NCBI RefSeq assembly: GCF_031157275.1
Contig: NZ_JAVIFW010000011.1
Span: 62,001-126,000, forward strand
Length of the DNA: 64,000 nucleotides
Reading direction: 5' to 3'
Source of the DNA: Streptomyces sp. LHD-70
GTDB lineage: Bacteria > Actinomycetota > Actinomycetes > Streptomycetales > Streptomycetaceae
Shown: piece by piece, positions 25,441 through 34,360 of the stretch
Position numbering within the stretch: the stretch's first letter is position 1
Layout of the letters: every line of letters starts with the position of its first letter
Translations under genes and position numbers: made by a program
Notes under the pieces: model-generated
What the model was told of the DNA's origin: nothing
Database searches by the model: none
Seen by the model: only the letters and a program-made list of their open reading frames with translations

Positions 25441-26298
25441 ATGCCCATACGTACACCGGTCGTCGGCGAACCCGCCCGGCCCGTCGACCGTCAGCTGGTC
25501 GCCGAGCCGTCGACGGCCTCTGCAGCACCGCTGATACCCGCGCCCCGAACGACCGCGCCCGCTGCCCCTGCCCCCGTCCCGGCCCCGGCCGCGCCGCCCG
25601 CCGCGCTCGCGGCGCTCAAGGACTCGGCCACCGTGGGCCTGGCCCTCGTGCCGCTCGGGCTCGCCTTCGGCGTGCTCATCGCCCAGGCCGACCTGGACTG
25701 GTGGTGGGCGACCGCGTTCACCGCGTTCATCTACGCCGGGTCGTTCGAGTTCCTGCTCATCGGCCTGGTCACGGCCGTCGCGCCGTTGGCGACCGTGGCG
25801 CTGACCGCCTTCCTGGTCAACATCCGACATGTCTTCTATGCGCTGTCCTTCCCGCTGCACCGCGTCAACGGCCGGGCGGCGAAGGCGTACAGCACGTTCG
25901 CCCTCACCGACGAGGCGTTCGCGCTCGCCACCAGCGAGCGGGCCCGCTCCTGGTCGGGGCGGCGCACGGTGTTCCTGCAGCTGTACATGCACCTGTACTG
26001 GGTCGGCGGAGCCACCCTCGGCGGGCTGCTCGGCTCCCTCGTGCCCGAGGGGCTCACGGGGCTCGACTTCGCGCTCACCGCCCTGTTCACCGTCCTCGCC
26101 CTCGACGCGATCCGGGACCGGCTCGACGACCTGCCCACGCCCGCGCTCGCCCTGCTCAGCGCGGTGGCCGCCCGTGTCCTCCTGCCCTCCCAGATGATGC
26201 TCGCCGCCTGCTCGCTGTTCGCCGTCGCGCTGATGGCACGGCACTTCATGACCCGGCGTTCCGCCGGCCGCGCCCAGGGGACGGAGCGTCATGCCTGA
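25441..26298 (+). CDS. azlC: AzlC-family branched-chain amino acid exporter subunit
   Basis: Membrane protein of 285 aa. A long Pro/Ala-rich N-terminal tail (about 55 residues) precedes the conserved domain LALVPLGLAFGVLIAQADLDWWWATAFTAFIYAGSFEFLLIGL and several further helices. AzlC and AzlD together export branched-chain amino acids or analogues. The stop overlaps azlD by 8 nt, showing translational coupling. No clear ribosome site precedes ATG 25441, so it may be leaderless. Confidence 0.92.
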   Translation: MPIRTPVVGEPARPVDRQLVAEPSTASAAPLIPAPRTTAPAAPAPVPAPAAPPAALAALKDSATVGLALVPLGLAFGVLIAQADLDWWWATAFTAFIYAGSFEFLLIGLVTAVAPLATVALTAFLVNIRHVFYALSFPLHRVNGRAAKAYSTFALTDEAFALATSERARSWSGRRTVFLQLYMHLYWVGGATLGGLLGSLVPEGLTGLDFALTALFTVLALDAIRDRLDDLPTPALALLSAVAARVLLPSQMMLAACSLFAVALMARHFMTRRSAGRAQGTERHA

Positions 26299-26620
26299 GA
26301 CGCCCTATCTGCTGGCCGCCGTCGCGGTCTCCGCCGTCATCACGTGGGGCCTGCGCGCCCTGCCGTTCGCCGCCCTCGCGCCACTGCGCGCGAGCAGCAC
26401 CGTGCAGTACCTGAGTACGCGCATGCCGGCGGGGATCATGGTGATCCTGCTCGTGTACTGCCTGCGCGATCTGCCCGTGACCGAGACGCGGGTCCTCGCG
26501 CCGCTGATCGCCCTGGCGGTCACCGTCGGGCTGCATCTGTGGCGGCGCAACGCGCTCCTGAGCATCCTCGGCGGCACCGCCGTGCATGTGGTCCTGGCCA
26601 GCGTGGTCTTCGCGCACTGA
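26291..26620 (+). CDS. azlD: AzlD-family branched-chain amino acid exporter subunit
   Basis: Small membrane protein of 109 aa with about four helices and the family block TWGLRALPFAALAPLRASSTVQYLSTRMPAGIMVILLVYCLRD. It is the partner of AzlC, overlapping it by 8 nt. Confidence 0.92.
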   Translation: MPETPYLLAAVAVSAVITWGLRALPFAALAPLRASSTVQYLSTRMPAGIMVILLVYCLRDLPVTETRVLAPLIALAVTVGLHLWRRNALLSILGGTAVHVVLASVVFAH

Positions 26621-26643
26621 GCTTTGCCGGTCTGCCGCCTTGC

Positions 26644-26699
26644 CGCCCTGGCGCCCTGGCGCCCTGTCGCCCTGTCGCCCTGTCGCCCTGTCGCCCTGC
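26644..26699. repeat. 8-bp tandem repeat x7
   Basis: Seven units of CGCCCTG followed by G, T or C directly after azlD. Not coding. Such arrays are prone to slippage and could vary among strains. Confidence 0.85.
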
Positions 26700-26794
26700 C
26701 GTCGAACGCCGTCCGCTTCGGCTGAACTACCTGTTCCGGTAAAGGGAGTTCGGCGGCGGGCGGCGTTGTCAGTGGTGGCGCCTAGTGTGGCCGC

Positions 26795-28318
26795 ATGACC
26801 AGTGAGACGCATGCGGACGGGACCGGCGAGGCCCTGGATCCGGAGGAGTTGCTGCAGCGGTGGACGCGCGGCCTGCCGTACGAACTGCTGCTCCTGGACA
26901 AGGTGCTGCTGCCGCACGGGGAGTGGTTCGACTTCAGGCCCACCTCCCTGGGCACCCTGGAGGGAGAGCTGCTGAAGCGCTCGGCCTCCTGGTCCGCGGA
27001 GGACCGGGCCGAGTGGACGGACGCCGCCGCGGCGTACGTGGGTGAGGTGCTGCTCGGCGTCGCGGGCGGGGCCTGGGGGTGGAACACCCGGCCTGTGGAC
27101 GGCGCACCGGGGCAGCCGGTGGTGTGCCCTGACGCCGAGTTGGGGCTCTCGCCCGTCGCGCCGAAGCTGCTGATCGCGCATGCGCTGCGGGTCGGTTCGG
27201 GCCGGGCGTTCGGCGAGGAGGTGGCCCGGCTGCGGGAGGCGGTCGGCGCGCTGGCGGAGCAGGTTCCGGGCTGGGCCCCGGTCAAGGCGCATACGCCGCA
27301 GGTCGATCCGGTCGCCCCGATCGCCGAGGACCCGTTCCTCAGGCGTTGGACAGCCGAGCGGCGCGAAGCCCTGCCGAAGTGGGCGGAGAAGGCGTTCAGC
27401 GGGGAGTGGCGGTGGAACTTCCACCCCCACACCCTCGACTGGCTGGAGAACGTCATACGTCAACGCTTCGCCACCGTCGAGGAGTTCGACGCGGCGCGGG
27501 ACGACCCGTTCGTGCAGGGCGCCTGCTGGTATCTGGGCGAGGTGATCCGCCGCAACAAGGGCGCGATGTGGCAGTACGTCCCGCTGGACGAGTCCGCCGA
27601 ACCGGGCACGCCGGGGTCACGGGAGCATCCCTGGACCGGGGTCCCGTTCGTGGACCAGCCCGGCAAACGGCTGCCTGGCGCGGCCCATCCGCTGGGCTGC
27701 CTGCGTGAGCTGCTCGAGGCCGAACCCGGGCGTCCGGCCGAGCCGTTGAGGGACGTCCTGTTCTGGTTCAGACCGCCGACGTACGCGTATGTGGGTGCGG
27801 TCCTTGCGGACATCGGCATGGTGTCGGCGGAGCGCGTCGCCGAGGTGCTCGACGAGATCTCCGAGTGGGCGCACGAACCACTGCACGAGCCGTCCTGGGT
27901 GCCCAGCGCCATGATGGCGTTCGGGGTGGGAGTGCAGGCGCACGGCGACGACGTCGACGACCTGGAGGAGAGCTACACGCACATCCTGGAGGAGGCCACC
28001 GCGCTCACCGCCGGGGCCGTCACGATCACGGACGTCCGGCTGGTCCGGGACGGCGAGGACTACGAGTCGTTGGAGTTCCGGCGCAACGGCGTCCTGGTCC
28101 GTGAGGCCGTCGAGCACCAGTCGGACGAGTATCTCGACCACGTGTCCGTCCCGAACATCGTCGGCCACGCGGACCCGGCCCCGGAGGTCGACGGGCGCAG
28201 ATTCCGCGAGGTCGATTTCGTACGCCTGCGGAACGCGAACTACGAGACTTACCTGGTGTTCGCGACGGACGAGCAGGCGGAGGAGCTTGAGAAGGTGCTG
28301 GGGGTGGAGCTGCACTGA
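26795..28318 (+). CDS. Hypothetical protein with internal duplication, 507 aa
   Basis: Soluble protein without a recognised domain name. Two related segments occur. One is at about 20-100 (WTRGLPYELLLLDKVLLPHGEWFDF ... YVGEVLLGVAGGAWGWN), the other at about 185-270 (WTAERREALPKWAEKAFSGEWRWNF ... YLGEVIRRNKGAMWQY). Both share the order aromatic-rich lead, helix, then YxGEVxxxxxGAxWxx. The C-terminal half is different. A TAGTGT box lies 7 nt before ATG 26795, so the transcript may be almost leaderless. Function unknown. Confidence 0.8.
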   Translation: MTSETHADGTGEALDPEELLQRWTRGLPYELLLLDKVLLPHGEWFDFRPTSLGTLEGELLKRSASWSAEDRAEWTDAAAAYVGEVLLGVAGGAWGWNTRPVDGAPGQPVVCPDAELGLSPVAPKLLIAHALRVGSGRAFGEEVARLREAVGALAEQVPGWAPVKAHTPQVDPVAPIAEDPFLRRWTAERREALPKWAEKAFSGEWRWNFHPHTLDWLENVIRQRFATVEEFDAARDDPFVQGACWYLGEVIRRNKGAMWQYVPLDESAEPGTPGSREHPWTGVPFVDQPGKRLPGAAHPLGCLRELLEAEPGRPAEPLRDVLFWFRPPTYAYVGAVLADIGMVSAERVAEVLDEISEWAHEPLHEPSWVPSAMMAFGVGVQAHGDDVDDLEESYTHILEEATALTAGAVTITDVRLVRDGEDYESLEFRRNGVLVREAVEHQSDEYLDHVSVPNIVGHADPAPEVDGRRFREVDFVRLRNANYETYLVFATDEQAEELEKVLGVELH

Positions 28319-28518
28319 GGCCCGGGAGCGGGCGAGGGGCGGTGCGGGCGAAGGGCGGTGCGGGCGAGGGCAGGCCCGAGGTGCCGTCCGGGCGGCGCAC
28401 CATTCACTTCTGCTGAATGTACTGTTCGTAAACTTTCGATGGACCTACCTGCTCGCGTTCTGTGACAGTCGAATCACCGCGACCGCGACCAGCGCGCGCA
28501 CCGCACGGAAGGCAGGCC

Positions 28519-29634
28519 ATGACCCTCGACCCGTCCCGCAAGAACGACGCGAACCCGTACGGCGGAGGCGACCCGTACGCCGACTTCCGCGGCGGGGACT
28601 TCGGCTTCACGCAGCTGCCCGACCTCGCCGACCGGCGGCTCGGCGGCGGAGTGATCGCCGCCAACGACGAGTTCTTCGCGCAGCGCGAGAACCTGCTGCT
28701 GCCGCACCGCGCCGTGTTCGACCCGGAGGCCTTCGGCCACAAGGGCAAGGTCATGGACGGCTGGGAGACCCGGCGCCGCCGCGGCGCGGGCGCCGACACC
28801 CCGCACCCGGAGGCGGACGAGCACGACTGGGCGGTGATCCGGCTCGGCGTTCCCGGCATCGTCCGCGGGATCATCGTCGACACCGCGCACTTCCGCGGCA
28901 ACTACCCGCAGCAGATCAGCATCGAGGGCGCCTGCGCCCGGCCGGACGCCAGTCCGGAGGAGCTGCTGTCCGACGCGGTGAAGTGGGAGGAGATCGTGCC
29001 CCGCACGGCGGTGCGCGGTCACGCGGCCAACGGCTTCGAGGTCACGGTGGAGCGCCGCTTCACGCACCTGCGCCTCAACCAGCACCCCGACGGCGGCATC
29101 GCCCGCCTCCGGGTGCACGGCGAGGTCGTGCCCGACCCCACCTGGCTGGCGCTCCTGGGCAGCTTCGACCTGGCGTGCGTGGTCAACGGCGGTACGGTCA
29201 CCGACGCCTCGGACGCGTTCTACTCCTCCCCCGGCAACACGATCCTGCCGGGCACGTCCCGCAAGATGGACGACGGCTGGGAGACCCGGCGCCGCCGCGA
29301 CAAGGGCAACGACTGGATCGAGTACCGCCTTCCGGCGCAGGGCGAGATCCGCGCCGTCGAGGTCGACACGGCCTATCTGAAGGGCAACTCGGCGGGCTGG
29401 ATCAGCCTGTCCGTGCGGGACGGCGACAGCGGCGAGTGGACCGAGATCGTCCCGCGCACGCGGTTGCAGCCCGACACCCTGCACCGGCTGCCGCTGGCCG
29501 CGCCGGCCACGGCCACCGAGGTGCGCCTGGACGTGTACCCCGACGGCGGCATCTCCCGGCTGCGCCTGCACGGCAGCCTGACCGAGCAGGGCGGCGCCGA
29601 ACTGACCCGCCGCTTCGCCGAACTCACGCGCTGA
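28519..29634 (+). CDS. alc: Allantoicase
   Basis: Hydrolyses allantoate to ureidoglycolate and urea in purine catabolism. The protein of 371 aa contains two copies of the allantoicase jelly-roll: first VMDGWETRRRR ... VRGIIVDTAHFRGNYPQQISIEG, then KMDDGWETRRRRDKGNDW ... IRAVEVDTAYLKGNSAGWISL. Each copy ends in a PDGGI(A/S)RLRxHG block. Length is normal. ATG 28519 follows GGAAGG. The rest of the allantoin pathway is not in the window. A very strong palindromic terminator follows. Confidence 0.95.
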   Translation: MTLDPSRKNDANPYGGGDPYADFRGGDFGFTQLPDLADRRLGGGVIAANDEFFAQRENLLLPHRAVFDPEAFGHKGKVMDGWETRRRRGAGADTPHPEADEHDWAVIRLGVPGIVRGIIVDTAHFRGNYPQQISIEGACARPDASPEELLSDAVKWEEIVPRTAVRGHAANGFEVTVERRFTHLRLNQHPDGGIARLRVHGEVVPDPTWLALLGSFDLACVVNGGTVTDASDAFYSSPGNTILPGTSRKMDDGWETRRRRDKGNDWIEYRLPAQGEIRAVEVDTAYLKGNSAGWISLSVRDGDSGEWTEIVPRTRLQPDTLHRLPLAAPATATEVRLDVYPDGGISRLRLHGSLTEQGGAELTRRFAELTR

Positions 29635-29655
29635 GCAGCAGTCACCTCGTGTCGT

Positions 29656-29691
29656 CTCTCCTTGCCTCGCCGCGCGGCGAGGCAAGGAGAG
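29656..29691. terminator. Bidirectional terminator, 36-bp perfect palindrome
   Basis: An 18-bp arm starting CTCTCCTTGCC (29656-29673) is followed directly by its exact inverse (29674-29691). It sits between the convergent allantoicase and pectate lyase genes and can serve both. Confidence 0.85.
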
Positions 29692-29697
29692 GCCCGC

Positions 29698-30552
29698 TCA
29701 CTGGTACGAGATGTCCTGGTCCGTGAAGAGGCAGAACTTTCCGTCGGGGCCGCTGCCGGTCTCGTCGGGCTCGTCGCCCGAGTCGTTGCCGGTGTAGCGG
29801 GCGCAGGTGTCGATCTTCCGGTCGTCGTCGCCGTGGATGCGGATGGTGCGCAGCGTCGCCGTGTCGCCGTAGTTGGTGTTGATGCCGACGATCGACTTTC
29901 CCGGCGCCGTGATGTCCACATCGTCGACAACGATGGTCCGTTTGTGCTGCTCGGAGCAGTTGCCGCAGGAGCGGACCAGCTTGCCGAAGTCGGATACCTG
30001 GAAGCCGCTGACGGTCAGGGTGCCGGTGCCGTTGAACTGGAACACCTTGTCGTGGGCCTTGCGGGCACCGCCGCCCACGACCGCGTACCGCGCCGACTCC
30101 GAGGTGCCCTTGAAGGTGGCCGCGTCCTCGCCGACGTCCTCCCACCAGACGTTCTCCAGGGTGCAACTGCCCATGCAGTGAATGCCGTCGGCGGCCGGGG
30201 CGCCCAGGACGACGTTCTTCAGGACGGCGCCGTCCGCCAGCTTGAAGACCGGGTCCTGGCCCTCTCCCTGGTCACCCCCGCCGAGGTCACCCTCGCCGTA
30301 GAAGCGCTTGAACCCGCCGTCGTACTCCCCCGAGACCTCGATCGTCTCGGCGACCGCCCGCTCGCCGGACGGATCCGGCCAGGCCGGGGCCGCGCCCGCG
30401 GGCGAGAGCATCACGTTGGTGACGACCGCGGCCGCCGTCAGGCCGATGGCGGCGGACAGCGCGCCCACGGCACGGCGCCGGGTCAGCCGCCGCTTGCGCC
30501 CCTTGCGGAGTTCGGCTCGCTGCTCGGTGAGGTGTCTCGTCTGTCGACTCAT
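29698..30552 (-). CDS. Secreted pectate lyase (polysaccharide lyase family 3)
   Basis: Extracellular enzyme of 284 aa cleaving pectate by beta-elimination. A long basic N-region (RKGRKRRLTRRR) leads to a signal peptide ending around SPAGAAPA. The mature part has PL3 features: FKLADGAVLKNVVLGAPAADGIHCMGSCTLENVWWEDVGEDAATFKG, then RSCGNCSEQHKRTIVVDDV and a cysteine-containing end. ATG 30552 has AAGGA 10 nt upstream. It fits a plant-litter lifestyle. Confidence 0.92.
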   Translation of the reverse strand: MSRQTRHLTEQRAELRKGRKRRLTRRRAVGALSAAIGLTAAAVVTNVMLSPAGAAPAWPDPSGERAVAETIEVSGEYDGGFKRFYGEGDLGGGDQGEGQDPVFKLADGAVLKNVVLGAPAADGIHCMGSCTLENVWWEDVGEDAATFKGTSESARYAVVGGGARKAHDKVFQFNGTGTLTVSGFQVSDFGKLVRSCGNCSEQHKRTIVVDDVDITAPGKSIVGINTNYGDTATLRTIRIHGDDDRKIDTCARYTGNDSGDEPDETGSGPDGKFCLFTDQDISYQ

Positions 30553-30693
30553 CGCGTCGGAATCCTTACGTGGGGGGGGGTGAGACCTTGCGTACATCGG
30601 TCGTCACCGCCCGGCGAAAGGTTGCCGCGCGCGGGCGACTTCTTTCAGCGGATTGGCAGTTGTGGGGAGGAGGAGGGACGGCGGGGGCGGGGG

Positions 30694-31476
30694 TCACGCG
30701 AAGTCGCCCTTCCACACGTGCTGTTCGGCCTTGCCGTCTGCCCTGCCGTCGGCCCCGTCGTCGGCCCCATCGTGCGTCTCGGCGCGGATCGCATAGGTGT
30801 CACCGTGTGCGTCGCGCCCACCTTCCGCATGGTCGTACTGTGCGGCGAAAACATGCGCGCCGACGGGGACCGTACGCCCCTCCTTGAGCGTCCAGCGGTA
30901 GAGCAGGCCTCCGCCCTCGGTCTTCCGTACCGTCACCGTGAAGTCCTCGGCCGGGAGAGTCCGCCAACTGCCCGTGTCCCTCGGCGCGTCTCGGGCGTCA
31001 AGGCGCACCTCGACGGTCAGGGCGGTGAGGGGCCGGCGCACCTTGACCGTGACATTGCTCTGACTCCAGTACGCGGAACTGCCCGGGTCGATCGAACCGT
31101 CCGCCCACACCGGCTCCCCCGCAGCTGCCCGGTCCGGCGCGGGGTCCGTCGCCACGGTCCGCTGCGGCGGCTCATCGGTACGGACGGCGCCCGCCACCCC
31201 GTAACCGCCCGCGGCGAGCACCGCGGCGACGGCGACGGTCGCCCCGGCCACGCGCAGCCACTGCGGCGCCGGGCGGCGCGGGCCGGGGGACGACGCGTCC
31301 CCCGGCGCCGACATCCCGCGGTCGACGCGGGCGCGCATCCGCTCACGGTCCGGGGTGTGCGTCCGAGCCGCCTCGCGCAGGCGCTCGCGCACCTCCCGCT
31401 CCCCCGCGTCCATCCCCGCATGCCCCTTCACTCGCCCCTGCGCCCCCTGCGCCCCGCGCCGTTCCGCGCTTCTCAT
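30694..31476 (-). CDS. Single-pass membrane protein, probable anti-sigma partner
   Basis: Protein of about 260 aa starting at ATG 31476, which overlaps the sigma-factor stop by 4 nt (ATGA), so translation is coupled. It has a cytoplasmic N-terminal region of about 70 residues (EREVRERLREAARTHTPDRERMRARVDRGM), one membrane helix (LRVAGATVAVAAVLAAGGYGVAGA), and an extracytoplasmic domain. No zinc-binding anti-sigma motif (HxxxCxxC) is visible. Its place downstream of a SigE-family gene and its topology suggest it regulates that sigma factor, but this is inference. Confidence 0.7.
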   Translation of the reverse strand: MRSAERRGAQGAQGRVKGHAGMDAGEREVRERLREAARTHTPDRERMRARVDRGMSAPGDASSPGPRRPAPQWLRVAGATVAVAAVLAAGGYGVAGAVRTDEPPQRTVATDPAPDRAAAGEPVWADGSIDPGSSAYWSQSNVTVKVRRPLTALTVEVRLDARDAPRDTGSWRTLPAEDFTVTVRKTEGGGLLYRWTLKEGRTVPVGAHVFAAQYDHAEGGRDAHGDTYAIRAETHDGADDGADGRADGKAEQHVWKGDFA

Positions 31477-32054
31477 CGGTCACCGCCTGTACCGGCCGCG
31501 GTCATCCGCACGCGTTCCAGGGCCTGTTGAGGTCCGAGCAGCCGCTGCAGTTCGGCCATGCCCTTGGACGTCTGGCTCTTCACCGTACCCACCGAGACAC
31601 CCAGGGTGCGGGCGGTCTCCCGCTCCGAGAGGTCGAATGCGTGCCGCAGGACGACGCAGGCGCGTTTGCGGAACGGCAGCCTGCGCAGGGCCTCTCGTAC
31701 GTCGACGACGGCCGGTACGTCGGGGTCGTCACGGGCGTCGGTGCCGCCGGACGGCCAGAACAGAGTGATGCGGCGGCGTTCGCGTACGGCGCTGCGGATG
31801 CGGCTGCGCGCCATGTTGGCCAGCACCCCGCGGGCGTACGCGGCGGGGTGCTCGGCGGCACGCACCCGGTCCCAGCGGCGCCAGAGTGCGAGGAGGGCGT
31901 CGGCGGCGAGGTCGTCGGCGCCGTCCGCGTCTCCGGTGAGCAGGTGGGCGAGCCGGGCGAGGGCGGCGTAGTGCTGCTCGAAGAAGGCGTGGAACTCCTC
32001 GGCCCGCTCGCCACCCCTGGCCTCGTCCATGCCCGTCGCCCGCCCCTTCCGCAT
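31473..32054 (-). CDS. SigE-family ECF RNA polymerase sigma factor
   Basis: ECF sigma factor of about 193 aa of the Streptomyces SigE-like type. Region 2 is FEQHYAALARLAHLLTGDADGADDLAADALLALWRRWDRV; region 4 is ALRRLPFRKRACVVLRHAFDLSERETARTLGVSVGTVKSQTSKGMAEL. I prefer ATG 32054 (GAGG 6 nt upstream), with 32030 (MDEARGG) as an alternative. It is followed by a translationally coupled membrane protein, the usual sigma/anti-sigma layout. Confidence 0.88.
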   Translation of the reverse strand: MRKGRATGMDEARGGERAEEFHAFFEQHYAALARLAHLLTGDADGADDLAADALLALWRRWDRVRAAEHPAAYARGVLANMARSRIRSAVRERRRITLFWPSGGTDARDDPDVPAVVDVREALRRLPFRKRACVVLRHAFDLSERETARTLGVSVGTVKSQTSKGMAELQRLLGPQQALERVRMTAAGTGGDR

Positions 32055-32409
32055 GGCCCACCTCATCGCCGACCTCATCGCCGACCGCATCGATCTGCTC
32101 ACGCCTAAACGCCTCAAAGCCCCAACGCCTCAATGGCTCAATGGCTCAACTGCGGCCCGACATTGGCACGTTCGACATTTCGTACGCCGTCTTCGATGAC
32201 GAACGCGAAACGCTAAGGGGCTGTCGCGTACCGGTCAACCCGGCGCCGGAGAGGCCTCGGCACGGAGGCACCCCCGACCGGGGCTGGCGCGGAGACCCGT
32301 GTATGCAGCACTCTTTCGGCAGCAGCACCTCTGGGCTCCTGCGGCTCACCGGCCCGGTCCACGTGCGGCAGCGCGCCCGAACGTCCGCCAGCACGAGAAG
32401 GATCACCCG
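32055..32409. other. Intergenic region with degenerate 8-bp repeats
   Basis: 355 bp between divergent genes. At 32102-32149 six degenerate 8-bp units (CGCCTCAA / TGGCTCAA types) run in tandem, just upstream of the sigma-factor gene. AAGGA ahead of the TTG start at 32410 marks the other side. No gene is supported here; a 90-codon open frame from 32141 lacks a ribosome site and coding bias. Confidence 0.5.
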
Positions 32410-33198
32410 TTGAACACCGGCAGCTACTTCGAGCCCATCGACGAGTACCGCTACAAGCCCACCACGCACGCGAGCGGTGCCTGGGACGTGAACGAGCAGC
32501 ACTTCAGCCCGCTCGGCGGACTGATCGTGCACGCCATGGACCGGCACCTCGCGGAGCGGGAGGGGCCGCGCGACGGGCTCGCGCTGTCCCGGATCAGCTT
32601 CGACATCCTGGGCCGGCTCGCCCTGGACGAGACCGAGATCCGCGTGGAGACGCTGCGGCCCGGCCGCACCATCGAGCTCATCGAGGCCGTGGCGCTGATC
32701 GCCGGCCGACCCGTGGTCCGGGCGCGGGCCTGGCGGCTCGCCGCCTCCGACACGGCCTCCGTCGCCGGGGGCGCGGCCGACCGCCTCACACCGCCCGGGG
32801 AGGTCGAGCCCTGGGCGATGAAGTCCGTGTGGCCCGGCGGCTACATCGCGTCCATCGACGTGCGCCCGCTCGCTCCCCCGCAGCCCGGCCGCACGACCGC
32901 GTGGATCGCGACGCCGCTCGACCTCGTCGCAGGCCAGGCGAGCAGTGCGCTGGCCTCGTACGTGGCCCTGGTCGACACGGCCAACGGCATCGCCGTACGG
33001 CAGTCGCCCACCGAGTGGATGTTCCCGAACGTCGACCTGACGCTGCACCTGCACCGGCAGCCGGTCGGCGGGTGGACGGGCCTCGACACCACGGTCACGT
33101 TCGGGCCGACGGGCCAGGGCGTCACCAGCACCGTCCTGCACGACGTCGAGGGGGCCGTCGGCCACGCGCAGCAGATCCTCACCGTCCGCCCGATGTGA
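32410..33198 (+). CDS. Acyl-CoA thioesterase family protein (4HBT/TesB-like double hotdog)
   Basis: Protein of 262 aa with the double-hotdog layout of TesB-like thioesterases (FSPLGGLIVHAMDRHL, SRISFDILGRLALDETEIRVETLRPGRTIELIEAVALIAGRPVVRARAWRL; second half TPLDLVAGQASSALASYVALVDTANGIAV). Members hydrolyse acyl-CoA or act in degradation of fatty acyl or polyketide thioesters. TTG 32410 is chosen because AAGGA lies 7 nt upstream; no ATG fits. It precedes the amidinotransferase gene by 79 nt. Confidence 0.85.
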   Translation: MNTGSYFEPIDEYRYKPTTHASGAWDVNEQHFSPLGGLIVHAMDRHLAEREGPRDGLALSRISFDILGRLALDETEIRVETLRPGRTIELIEAVALIAGRPVVRARAWRLAASDTASVAGGAADRLTPPGEVEPWAMKSVWPGGYIASIDVRPLAPPQPGRTTAWIATPLDLVAGQASSALASYVALVDTANGIAVRQSPTEWMFPNVDLTLHLHRQPVGGWTGLDTTVTFGPTGQGVTSTVLHDVEGAVGHAQQILTVRPM

Positions 33199-33277
33199 CC
33201 GAGCCTGCATGAGCGGTCCGCTCCGCTCGCCTATTCTCAAATAGGACCATGTCAGGGAACAGGCGCAGGGAGCAGAT

Positions 33278-34360
33278 ATGACGTCCTCCCCCGTGAACTC
33301 CCACAATGAATGGGACCCGTTGGAGGAAGTGATCGTCGGGCGGCTCGAAGGTGCGGCGATTCCGTCCAGCCACCCGGTGGTGACCTGCAATATTCCGCCC
33401 TGGGCCGCGCGCTTCCAGCGGCTGGCCGCCGGTATGCGGTATCCGCGGATGATGGTGGAGCGCGCGCAGGAGGAACTCGACGGATTCATCGCGCTCCTCG
33501 AATCTCTCGGTGTCACCGTGCGGCGGCCGGAGGCGATCGACCACCGCCGCCGGTTCGGCACTCCGGACTGGTCGTCGCGCGGATTCTGCAACACCTGTCC
33601 GCGCGACAGCCTGCTCGTGATCGGCGACGAGATCATCGAGACGCCGATGGCCTGGCCGTGCCGCCATTTCGAGACCCACAGTTATCGCCCGCTGCTCAAG
33701 GAGTACTTCCAGGGCGGTGCGCGCTGGACGTCGGCGCCGCGGCCGCAGCTCACCGACGCGTTGTTCGTGCCGGGATTCCGCACGCCGAAGGCGGGCGAGG
33801 CGATGCGGTACATCCTCACCGAATTCGAGCCGGTCTTCGACGCCGCGGACTTCGTGCGGGCCGGGCGCGATCTGTTCGTCACGCGGAGCAATGTCACCAA
33901 CGCCATGGGAATCGAATGGCTGCGCCGCCACCTCGGTCCGGGATTCCGTATCCACGAGATCGAGAGCAGTTGCCGCGCACCGATGCACATCGACACGAGC
34001 TTCCTCGTCCTCGCTCCGGGAAAGGCCCTGATCAATCCGGAGTACGTGAACCCCGACCGGCTGCCCGCGGTTCTCGACTCCTGGGACATTCTCGTGGCCC
34101 CGGAGCCGGAGCCGATCGAGGGGAAACTCCTCAAACTCACGTCGCTGTGCGGAAAATGGCTCAGCCTGAATGTCCTGATGATCGACGAGAAACGCGTCAT
34201 CGCCGACCGGCATCACACCGGCATGCTGCGCGCGCTGGAGAAGTGGGGATTCGAGCCGATCCCCTGCGACCTGCTGCATTACGCGCCGTTCGGCGGTTCC
34301 TTCCACTGCGCCACACTCGACGTCAGAAGGCGCGGCACGCTCCAGTCGTACTGCGAGTGA
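33278..34360 (+). CDS. L-arginine:glycine amidinotransferase-like enzyme
   Basis: Protein of 360 aa closely following the eukaryotic GATM pattern: NEWDPLEEVIVGR at the N-terminus, EIIETPMAWPCRHFE, TRSNVTNAMGIEWLRRHLGP, PMHIDTSF (catalytic His), KWLSLNVLMIDEKRV, and FGGSFHCATLDVRRRGTLQSY with the nucleophile Cys344. Such enzymes move the amidino group of arginine to an amine. In bacteria they serve in making guanidino metabolites. Third positions use more A/T (GGA, AAA, ATT) than the neighbours, hinting at transfer. A CCTATT/AATAGG dyad (33230-33245) and GGGAG precede ATG 33278. The acceptor amine is unknown. Confidence 0.92.
   Translation: MTSSPVNSHNEWDPLEEVIVGRLEGAAIPSSHPVVTCNIPPWAARFQRLAAGMRYPRMMVERAQEELDGFIALLESLGVTVRRPEAIDHRRRFGTPDWSSRGFCNTCPRDSLLVIGDEIIETPMAWPCRHFETHSYRPLLKEYFQGGARWTSAPRPQLTDALFVPGFRTPKAGEAMRYILTEFEPVFDAADFVRAGRDLFVTRSNVTNAMGIEWLRRHLGPGFRIHEIESSCRAPMHIDTSFLVLAPGKALINPEYVNPDRLPAVLDSWDILVAPEPEPIEGKLLKLTSLCGKWLSLNVLMIDEKRVIADRHHTGMLRALEKWGFEPIPCDLLHYAPFGGSFHCATLDVRRRGTLQSYCE

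Noticed and set aside
32141..32413. 90-codon frame upstream of the thioesterase gene
   Set aside because: No ribosome site, poor third-position bias, and it overlaps the better-supported TTG start at 32410.
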